Positions 17,315-25,500 of a DNA stretch of 34,537 nucleotides are shown here, one piece after another. Within the stretch, counting starts at the first letter, position 1. Each line of letters begins with the position of its first letter. Under the pieces are notes generated by a model. That model was not told the origin of the DNA and searched no databases. It worked only from the letters and a program-made list of their open reading frames with translations. Made by a program: the position numbers and the translations under genes. The stretch is taken from NCBI GenBank assembly GCA_945827525.1, contig CALZPA010000008.1, forward strand, positions 1 through 34,537, in the 5' to 3' direction. Source of the DNA: an uncultured Lentisphaeria bacterium. GTDB taxonomy: Bacteria; Verrucomicrobiota; Lentisphaeria; Oligosphaerales; Oligosphaeraceae.

Positions 17315-17344
17315 ATAATATAAGGTCAAAATGCGTGGTGGCAA
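17315..17344 (-). promoter_or_regulatory. Candidate sigma70-like promoter for the PHP gene
   Basis: On the minus strand: TTGCCA (17344-17339) then TATATT (17322-17317, 16-bp spacing) or TATTAT (17320-17315, 18-bp spacing), in a locally AT-rich spacer. Confidence 0.4.
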
Positions 17345-17367
17345 TTGTGTGTGGGGGCGGAAGTCCG

Positions 17368-18303
17368 TCAGCCCTTGTCGGCGAGGGAGCGGATGGCGTC
17401 GAGCGCGGCCATGCAGCCGGTGGCGGCGGCGGTGACGACCTGCTTGTAGGTTGGGTCGGCGCAGTCGCCGGCGGCGAAGACGCCGGGGACGGAGGTTTCG
17501 GTGCCGTGGGGGGAGGTGAGGCGGATGTGTCCCTGGGGGTCGAGGTCGAGCTGTCCCTGGAGCATGGCGGTGTTGGGCGCCTGTCCGACGGCGACGAAGA
17601 CGGCGGCGCAGGGGACGGTCTCCCGCTCGCCGGAGTCCTTGTGGCGGATGACGATGGCGGTCACCTTGCCGAGGCGGATGTCCTGGATCTCGGCGATGGC
17701 GCAGTTGAGGTGGAGGATGATGGCGGGGTTGTCGAGGATGCGCTGGCGGAGGGCGGGGGTGCCTCGGAGCGTCTCGTGGCGGCAGACGAGGTGGACGCGC
17801 GGCGAGAGGCGGGCGAGATGGAGGGCCTCGATGAGCGGGGCGTCGCCGGCGCCGCCGGCGACGGCGACGTCCTGGCCACGGAAGAGGGCGCCGTCGCAGA
17901 CGGCGCAGTAGGAGACGCCCCGGTTCTGGAGGGCCTTCTCGGAGGCGAGTCCGAGTTCGAGATGGCGTGAGCCGACGGCGACGATGAGGGCCTTGCAGGT
18001 GAGTTCGGAGCCGTCGTCGAGGCGGACGGTGTGGGGGCCGTGGGGCTGGAGGCGGAGTTCGGTGGCGATGCCGTAGTGGAGTCGGGCGCCGAGGTTCTCG
18101 GCCTGCTGGCGCATGTCCTCGGCGAGTTCGAATGCGTTCTTGGGCTGGGGGAAGCCGGGGTAGTTCTCGATGGCGCTGAGCTGGGTGGGCAGTCCGCCGG
18201 GCAGGCTGCCGGTGACGACGAGTGGGCTGAGGCCGGCGCGGGCGGCGTAGATGGCGGCGGTGAGGCCGGCGGGGCCGCTGCCGAGGATGATGAGGCTCTC
18301 CAT
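17368..18303 (-). CDS. Thioredoxin-disulfide reductase-like flavoprotein
   Basis: 311 aa; GSGPAGLTAAIYAARAGL FAD motif, redox CAVC (SYCAVCDGALFRG), GVFAAGDCADPTYKQVVTAAATGCMAALDA C-terminus. Confidence 0.88.
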   Translation of the reverse strand: MESLIILGSGPAGLTAAIYAARAGLSPLVVTGSLPGGLPTQLSAIENYPGFPQPKNAFELAEDMRQQAENLGARLHYGIATELRLQPHGPHTVRLDDGSELTCKALIVAVGSRHLELGLASEKALQNRGVSYCAVCDGALFRGQDVAVAGGAGDAPLIEALHLARLSPRVHLVCRHETLRGTPALRQRILDNPAIILHLNCAIAEIQDIRLGKVTAIVIRHKDSGERETVPCAAVFVAVGQAPNTAMLQGQLDLDPQGHIRLTSPHGTETSVPGVFAAGDCADPTYKQVVTAAATGCMAALDAIRSLADKG

Positions 18304-18350
18304 GGGGTGTCTGTCGCTCCTGGTCTGGTGGGGAGGGGGATGGTTCGTCG

Positions 18351-19499
18351 TCACTGGCGTTGGGCGAGGGCGCGGGTGACGAACGCGTGCTCGTCCCGCA
18401 TGGCGGCGATGACGGCGGCCTGGTTCTGGCGGAAGCCGGGCAGGACGCTGTAGGTGTAGGTCTCGATTTCGAGATGGGGGGTGAGTGCGGGCGTGTCGCG
18501 GAGGAGGGCGAGGGTCGCGAGGAGCTCGTCGCGGGCGGCCTCGAGGCCGGGGGCGAGCGTGGTGGCGTGGATGGGGACGTGGTAGTGGACGACGGCGCGG
18601 GCGTCGCCGTCGCCGTCGCCGTCGGGGATGGCGTCGGGCATGTCGGGTAGGGCGGTGCGCACGCGGCGGTAGCCGTCGAGCAGGCGCGTCTGGTGGAGGT
18701 AGACGTCGTCGTGGAAGTCGCGGAGGAGCGTCTGCCAGCCCTGTGGGGCGGTGACGGCGAGGGCGGCGCTGAACTGGATTTTGGGGACGGGGACGCCGTG
18801 GCGGAGGAGGAGGCGGAGTCCGTCGCCGGGGTGTCCGCCGAGGAGTTCCTGGTGGCAGGTGTCGTAGCAGACGCCGATGAGGGTTGCGGCGGGGTCGTCG
18901 GAAGCGAGGTGGCGCTGTCGGAAGTCGATGAACTGCTGTGGCGTCTCCCAGAGGCAGTCGGGCTCCATCTCGACGGCGAGGCGGATGGTGTGTCCTGTCT
19001 GCTGGCGGAGGCGTTCGAGGGCGTGGGCGCAGTCGCGGAGGTTCTGCGCGGCGAGTTCGAGGCGGTCGTGCGGGAAGTCGCGGTACCCGCAGGGGAGGGT
19101 GGAGATGGAGCCGTCGGCGTCTGGGGGGAGGATGTCGGCGAGGAGTCTGGCGACTCGGAGGGTGTAGTCGCGCCGTTCGGGGGTGCTCCAGTCGGGGAGG
19201 TAGACGCTGGTCTTGACGTGGGTGTGGTGGAAGCGTCCGTAGGGGAAGGCGTTGGCGGTCTGGGCGGTGAGCCCGTGTCGTGCCAGCTCCTGGACGAGGT
19301 GTCGGCGGGTGGTGTCGTCGTCGAGCTGTCGCATGGCGTCGGCGTCGAGCCAGAGTCCGAGTGGGAAGGGGGCGTGGTCGGGCTGTGGGATGGCGTCGCG
19401 GAGCTGTGCGAGGACGCCGTCGAGCTGGTGGAGGCGGTCGTCGAGGCCGTGTGCGGGGAAGGCGTTGGCGCAGATGGAGATGGTGGTGCGGCTGGTCAT
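18351..19499 (-). CDS. eboE: EboE-like metabolite-traffic protein (xylose isomerase-like TIM barrel)
   Basis: 382 aa; MTSRTTISICANAFPAHGLDDRLHQLDGVL...TANAFPYGRFHHTHVKTSVYLPDWSTPERRDYTLRVARLLADILP...STLPCGYRD; overlaps the upstream EboD-like ORF by ATGA. Confidence 0.75.
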   Translation of the reverse strand: MTSRTTISICANAFPAHGLDDRLHQLDGVLAQLRDAIPQPDHAPFPLGLWLDADAMRQLDDDTTRRHLVQELARHGLTAQTANAFPYGRFHHTHVKTSVYLPDWSTPERRDYTLRVARLLADILPPDADGSISTLPCGYRDFPHDRLELAAQNLRDCAHALERLRQQTGHTIRLAVEMEPDCLWETPQQFIDFRQRHLASDDPAATLIGVCYDTCHQELLGGHPGDGLRLLLRHGVPVPKIQFSAALAVTAPQGWQTLLRDFHDDVYLHQTRLLDGYRRVRTALPDMPDAIPDGDGDGDARAVVHYHVPIHATTLAPGLEAARDELLATLALLRDTPALTPHLEIETYTYSVLPGFRQNQAAVIAAMRDEHAFVTRALAQRQ

Positions 19500-20656
19500 G
19501 GCGTCTGGGGGAGGTGGAGGGCCTGGAGTCGTTCGGCGACGGCTCGGACAGCGGTCTTGAGGAGTCCGCGGTCGGGGTTTTCGCAGTCGCGGCGCTGTCC
19601 GGGGACGGTGGGGAAGGTGAGGACGAGCGAGCCACCGAGGTGTTCGCGGAATTCGTCGAGTCCGGCCATGACGGCGAGGTCGCCGTCGGGGCCGATGTCG
19701 TCGAGGTGGCGGATGGGCATGGGGATGCGGCAGGCGGTGAGGAGCCGGAGGAGCCGGTCGAAGAGAGGTTCGTCGAGGATGCCGGCGTGTTCGGCGTACC
19801 AGGTGTCGATGAGGAGTCCGAGGGCGACGGCCTCGCCGTGGCGGGCCTGTCCGCGGGCGAGTGCCTCGAGGCGGTGGGCGGCCCAGTGTCCGAAGTCGAG
19901 GGGTCTGGCGCTGCGGTGCTCGAAGGGGTCTCCGGCGGTTCCGATGTGGAGCAGGTGGAGCTCGGCGCTGCGGCGGACGGCGTGGCGCAGCGTGGGCAGG
20001 TCGCCGTCCGCGAGGGCCTCGGCGTGGCGTTCGAGCCAGGCGAAGAGGTCGGCGTCGCGGAGCAGGGCGACCTTGGCGCACTCGGCGATGGCGTGGCGGC
20101 GTTCGCGGAGGGGGAGCGTCGCGAGCATGGCGGCGTCGTTCAGGACGGCGTGGGGCGGCGCGAAGACGCCGAGCAGGTTCTTGCGCCCGAAGGCGTTGAT
20201 GGCGTTCTTGACGCCGACGCCGGAGTCGCACTGCGAGAGGGCGGTGGTGGGGACGCGGATCTGGTCGACGCCTCGGTGGAAGAGGGCGACGGCGAGGCCG
20301 GCGGCGTCGAGGAACGCGCCGCCGCCGATGAGGACGACGGCCGACTGGCGGCAGGGCGCCGCCTCGTCGAGGAGGGCGCAGAGACGGTGGAGACCGTCCT
20401 CCGACTTGAGCTGCTCGCCGCCGGGCAGGTGGCGCAGGCCCAGCGAGGGCGGCATCTCGGGCGCGAGCGCGGCGAGGGCGTCCGGCAGCTCCGGGCGGGC
20501 GTCGAGGACGGCCTCCTCGACGAGCGTGAGGACGCGCCGGTGGCCGCGGCAGGCGTCCGCGAGCAGGTGCGCGTCCGCGCCGAACAGGTCGTCGGTGAAG
20601 CAGGTGCGGTAGGCGTAGGGGATGGTGAAGGCGGTGTCGATGACGTGCGCGGCCAT
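19496..20656 (-). CDS. eboD: EboD-like 3-dehydroquinate synthase family protein
   Basis: 386 aa; GGGAFLDAAGLAVALFHRGVDQIRVPTTALSQCDSGVGVKNAINAFGRKNLLGVFAPP; H/E metal-ligand regions; directly followed by the EboE-like gene. Confidence 0.78.
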   Translation of the reverse strand: MAAHVIDTAFTIPYAYRTCFTDDLFGADAHLLADACRGHRRVLTLVEEAVLDARPELPDALAALAPEMPPSLGLRHLPGGEQLKSEDGLHRLCALLDEAAPCRQSAVVLIGGGAFLDAAGLAVALFHRGVDQIRVPTTALSQCDSGVGVKNAINAFGRKNLLGVFAPPHAVLNDAAMLATLPLRERRHAIAECAKVALLRDADLFAWLERHAEALADGDLPTLRHAVRRSAELHLLHIGTAGDPFEHRSARPLDFGHWAAHRLEALARGQARHGEAVALGLLIDTWYAEHAGILDEPLFDRLLRLLTACRIPMPIRHLDDIGPDGDLAVMAGLDEFREHLGGSLVLTFPTVPGQRRDCENPDRGLLKTAVRAVAERLQALHLPQTP

Positions 20657-20853
20657 GGCTGGGGAGTGGGGAAGGGGAGGGCGGGCGCGACGGCGGCTTG
20701 CATCCGCCGTCGGCGCACCTATACTATGGCGAATTCGGGACGCCCCGCGAGGGCGACACTAGAGAATGTACCGCCGGCGCCCCGGATTGCAAGTCGCAGA
20801 AAATGAAATTTATCCTGAAAGCAAAAAGATTGCAGAAAATTCACTGAATGAAT

Positions 20854-20882
20854 TTGACAGGAGGAAATATTGGGTATAGAAT
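20854..20882 (+). promoter_or_regulatory. Sigma70-type promoter upstream of the GH51 gene
   Basis: TTGACA (20854-20859), 17-bp spacer, TAGAAT (20877-20882), within an AT-rich spacer in an otherwise GC-rich window. Confidence 0.65.
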
Positions 20883-20980
20883 AGAGATTGTTCCGTGGGT
20901 GATAGTGGTGTTTGATTGTGATTTAGGATAAGTCATAAGGTTCGTTTGTGGCCGTCGTGTGCGGCCGAGGAGCAGAAGCG

Positions 20981-22492
20981 ATGCTGAGCGCCAGGGCGTA
21001 TGTCCATCGTCGGTATGAGGTGGGCGAGGTTGACCGCCGTCTGTTTGGCGGGTTTGTGGAGCACATTGGTCGGTGTGTGTACACGGGCGTGTACGAGCCG
21101 GGTCATCCGTGCGCGGACGAGGAGGGCTTCCGCCGTGACGTGGCGGAGCTGGTCCGTGGCCTGGACATGCCGGTGACGCGGTATCCGGGCGGCAACTTCG
21201 TGTCGGGGTACGACTGGAAGGACACGGTGGGGCCGCGGTCGGGTCGTCCGGTGCGCGCGGATTACGCATGGTCGGCGCTGGAGCCGAACCAGTTTGGCCT
21301 GGACGAGTTTGTGCGGTGGTGCCGGGTGGCGGGGACGTCGCCGATGCTGGCGGTGAACCTGGGGACGGGGACGGCGAAGTCGGCGCAGGAGCTGGTCGAG
21401 TACTGCAACTTCCCGCGTGGGACGGCGTGGAGCGACCTGCGCCGCCAGAACGGCGCGGAGGAGCCGCACGGCATCCGGCTGTGGTGCCTGGGGAACGAGA
21501 TGGACGGCCCGTGGCAGATTGGGCACAAGACGGCGGCGGAGTACGGCCGTGTGGCGCTGGAGGCGGGGCGGATGATGAAGCTGGTGGACCCGAGCATCGA
21601 GCTGGTCGTCTGCGGCTCGTCGGGCAGCTTCATGCCGACGTTCGGGGCGTGGGAGTCGGAGGTGCTGAAGGAGGCCTACGACATCGCGGACTACGTGTCG
21701 TACCACGCCTACTTCTCGTGCGCCGACCATGACCGCGCGGGGTTCTTCGCGATGCCGGACAAGCTGGGCCGCGACCTGGACGCGCTGATTGCGACGTGCG
21801 ACGCGGTGGCCGCGTCGCTGCGCCAGCGCCGCAAGGTGAACATCTCGCTGGATGAGTGGAACATCTGGTACCGCGGCGACCCGAACGCGCATCCCGAGAC
21901 GAAGTGGCTGGTGGCGCGTCCCATCAACGAGGAGACGTACGACATGGCGGACGTCGTGGTGACGGCGGGGCTGCTGATGTCGATGCTGGAGCGCGCGGAC
22001 CGGGTGAAGGTGGCCTGCCTGGCGCAGAGCGTCAACATCATCGCGCCCATCATGACGCGTCCCGGCGGCGGCTGCTGGCGGCAAACGACGTACTATCCCT
22101 TCCAGATCATCTCGCGCCATGGCCGTGGGACGGTGCTGCGCAGCGTCGTGGACACGCCCACCTACGAGACGGCGAAGTCGCCGGAGCCGGTCGGGCTGCT
22201 GAAGCTGACGTGCGTGCTGAGCCAGGACGGGAGCGAGCTGACCGTCTTCGCCCTGAACCGGTCGCTCGACGAGGAGCTGTCGTTCGAGCTGGAGCTGGCC
22301 GGCTTCGCGCCGACTGCGCTGCTGGAGGCGACGGAGATGCACCACGACGACCTGGACGCGGTGAACACGGAGGACTGCGAGCGGGTGCGCCCCGAGGCGA
22401 TGGGCGAGGGCCGCGCGGCGGTGTCGGGGACGGCGCTCACGGCGACGCTGCGTGCGGCGTCGTTCGCCATGTTCCGGCTGTCGGTGAAGTGA
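20981..22492 (+). CDS. GH51-type alpha-L-arabinofuranosidase (cytoplasmic, no signal peptide)
   Basis: 503 aa from ATG 20981; FGGFVEHIGRCVYTGVYEPGH, RYPGGNFVSGYDWKDTVGP, LWCLGNEMDGPW (acid/base), SLDEWNIWY (nucleophile). Confidence 0.93.
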   Translation: MLSARAYVHRRYEVGEVDRRLFGGFVEHIGRCVYTGVYEPGHPCADEEGFRRDVAELVRGLDMPVTRYPGGNFVSGYDWKDTVGPRSGRPVRADYAWSALEPNQFGLDEFVRWCRVAGTSPMLAVNLGTGTAKSAQELVEYCNFPRGTAWSDLRRQNGAEEPHGIRLWCLGNEMDGPWQIGHKTAAEYGRVALEAGRMMKLVDPSIELVVCGSSGSFMPTFGAWESEVLKEAYDIADYVSYHAYFSCADHDRAGFFAMPDKLGRDLDALIATCDAVAASLRQRRKVNISLDEWNIWYRGDPNAHPETKWLVARPINEETYDMADVVVTAGLLMSMLERADRVKVACLAQSVNIIAPIMTRPGGGCWRQTTYYPFQIISRHGRGTVLRSVVDTPTYETAKSPEPVGLLKLTCVLSQDGSELTVFALNRSLDEELSFELELAGFAPTALLEATEMHHDDLDAVNTEDCERVRPEAMGEGRAAVSGTALTATLRAASFAMFRLSVK

Positions 22493-22507
22493 CGTGAGGT
22501 GACGCGG

Positions 22508-25500
22508 ATGGCGTGCGGGGAGGAGCGGAGCGGCATGGCGGCGGCGTCCCGCGACTGGCGCGGGCTGTTCTCGGCGGAGACGTCGGGATGGTTCTCGCGG
22601 CGGTTTGGGGCGCCGACGGAGATACAGTCGCGTGCCTGGCCGCTGATTGCGGCGGGCGGGCACGTGCTGCTGACGGCGCCGACGGGTAGCGGGAAGACGC
22701 TGACGGCGTTCCTGTGGGGGCTGGACAGCCTGCTGACGGGTTGCTGGGAGCCGGGGCGGCTGCGCGTGCTCTATGTGTCGCCGCTGAAGGCGCTGAACAA
22801 CGACATCCGCGACAATCTGACGCGTCCGCTGGCGGAGCTGCGCCATGTGTTCGCGCACGCGGGCCGTCCGACGCCCGGGATTGGGGTGATGGTCCGCAGC
22901 GGCGACACGCCGCAGTCGGAGCGTCAGCGGATGTGGCGTCGGCCGCCGGAGATACTGGTGACGACGCCGGAGAGCCTGTCGCTGCTGCTGCTGTCGCAGC
23001 CGGCGCCGCTGTTCTTCTCGGGGTTGCGGACGGTGATTGTGGACGAGGTTCACGCGCTGTTCGCGAGCCGCCGTGGGGTACAGTTGGCGGCGTCGCTGGA
23101 GTGGCTGACGCGGTATGCGGGTGAGTTCCAGCGTGTGGCGCTGTCGGCGACGGTGCGGCCGCTGTCGGAGGTGGGGGCATTTGTGGGCGGCTATCTGGAT
23201 GGGGTGGCGCGTCCGGTGTCGCTGGTGTCGGGTTCTGGGGGGAAGCGCTACGAGCTGTCGGTGGCGCTGGCGGGCGAGGCGGATGATGCGGGTCGCGACG
23301 ACGCGTCGCACTGGGGGGCGGTGGCGTCGCGGGTGCGGCGTGAGATGTCTGGCGGCGGCTCGACGCTGGTGTTCTGCAATGGCCGTGCGTCGTGCGAGAA
23401 GCTGTCGCGGTGGGTGAACGGCGAGGGTTCGGAGCCGGTGATGTTCCCGTATCACGGGTCGCTGTCGCGGGAGGTCCGTCTGGACGTGGAGCGTCGGATG
23501 AAGCGTGGGGAGCTGCGGGCGGTGGCGGCGACGTCGGCGCTGGAGCTGGGGATTGACGTGGGTGCGATTGACCGTGTGGTGCTGGTGGACGGCGCGTCGT
23601 CGGTGGCGTCGGCGGCGCAGCGGATAGGCCGTTCGGGTCATCGTGTGGGCGCGGTGAGCCGCGCGTGTCTGCTGGCGGGGTCGCCGCTGCGTCTGCTGGA
23701 GGCGCTGTCGGTGCGGGAGGCGGTGCTGGCGGGCGAGCTGGAGCCGTCGCATGCGCCGCGCTGCTGCCTGGACTACCTGGCGCAGTGGGTGGCGGCGCTG
23801 TCGGTGGCGCGTGACTGGCGGGTGGAGGAGCTGTATGCGCTGGTTCGGCGCGTCTGGCACTACCGCGATCTGCCGGAGGCGGTGTTCCGGCAGGTACTGG
23901 CGATGGCGGGCGGCCTGGATGGCCGGAGCGTCGGCGGGACGCGTCTGCAGCTCATCGACTACGACGAGGCGTCGGGGACGGTGCGGGCGCGTCGGGGGAC
24001 GCGGCGGACGCTGTGCGCCTCGGGCGGGACGATACCGCCGCGCGGGATGTACCTGATGCGGCGCGAGTCGGACCGGACGCTGCTGGGCGAGCTGGACGAG
24101 GAGTTCGTGTGGGAGCTGCGTGTGGGGGAGGCGGTGCTGCTGGGGAGCCGCTGCTGGCGGGTGGAGCGCATCACGCATGAGGAGGTGCTGGTCTCGGCGA
24201 TTCGCGGGAACACGGGCATTCCCTTCTGGCGGGCGGAGCCGAACGACCGCAGCTTCGAGCTGTCCTGCCGGATTGCGGAGCGTCTGACGCGCTGGGGCGA
24301 GGCCAGCGAGGCGGGCTGCTGGCGCGAGATGGCGCGCGAGGAGGGGCTGGAGGAGGGCGCGGGCGAGGCGCTGGCCGCGCTGCTCGTGCGCCAGCGGCGT
24401 CTCACGGGCACGCTGCCCGGACGTCACCAGTGGGTGCTGGAGCGGGTGGAGCCGCCGGCCGGCTCGTCGGACTGCCGCTGCTCGGTGCTGCACACGTTCT
24501 GCGGCGGCCGCGTCAACCGTCCGCTGGCCATGGCGCTGGGCGAGGCGCTGCGCCGCGCGACCGGCGAGCGCTGGCAGTGCCACTGCGGCGACGACGCCAT
24601 CTGCCTGGCGGGCAGCCGACCGCTGGAGCGCGGGGACATCCTGGAGGCGGTGACGGAGGGGACGCTGATGGAGCTTTTGCGGACGTCGCTGGAGGGCAGC
24701 TCGTACTTCATGGCGCGTTTCCGCGAGAGCGCGGGGCGCGCGCTGCTGCTGACGCGTCCGTCCTTCCGTCGGCGGATGCCGTTCTGGCGGCTGCGGGCGG
24801 ACGCGGCGCAACTGTGGGAGAAGGCCAGCCGCGTGCCGGACTTTCCCGTGGTGCTTGAGGCCTGGCGGACATGCCTGGAGGACGACTTCGACCTGCCGGC
24901 GCTGCGCGGGATGCTGCGGGAGCTGGCCAGCGGCGAGACGCGGCTGGCCGTCGTGACGGTGCCCGAGGCCAGCCCGATGGCGCACGACTCGCAGTGGGCC
25001 ATCGTCAACGAGATGATGTATCGCCCCGATGGGGCGGGCCGCGACGCCGGCGGGGCGATGTCGGAGGCCGCGCGGGGCGCGGACTGGGTGAGGGAGCTGC
25101 TGGGGACCGGTGCGCTCGAGGCCGTGGTGCCACGGGAGGTCGCCGACGAATTCGCGCGGCGCCGCGCCCGGACTGCGCCAGGCTATGCGCCGCGGACGGT
25201 CGCCGAGCTGACCGACGTCATCGCCGACCGCTGGCTTGTCCCGGAGGCCGAATGGCGGTGTCTGCTGGACGCGATGTGGCGCGACGGTCTGGACGACTGG
25301 GATGGCGTGCCGATGCCGGCGTCGGCGTCGGACGGGGTGTGGGAGTGGGCGTTGTCGCTGCCTGGCGTGTCGGTGCTGGAGGACGGCGCGGGGGTGCGGG
25401 TGGGGGTTCTGCTGTCGCGTCGGGTGGCGGAGTGGCGGCACCTGTGGGACGGTTCGCCGGAGCGGCTGTCCGGCTGTCTCGCGCGCTGGCTGTCGGGAGG

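Noticed and set aside
18600-18630. GGCGAC/GTCGCC hexamer repeat in the eboE-like gene
   Set aside because: Short in-frame DGDGDGD coding repeat, probably a surface loop; too small to support more.
20933-25441. 1502-codon minus-strand ORF antisense to GH51 and lhr
   Set aside because: Arg/His/Gln/Pro-rich low-information translation, no domain motif, spans two confident genes; a GC/codon-bias shadow ORF.
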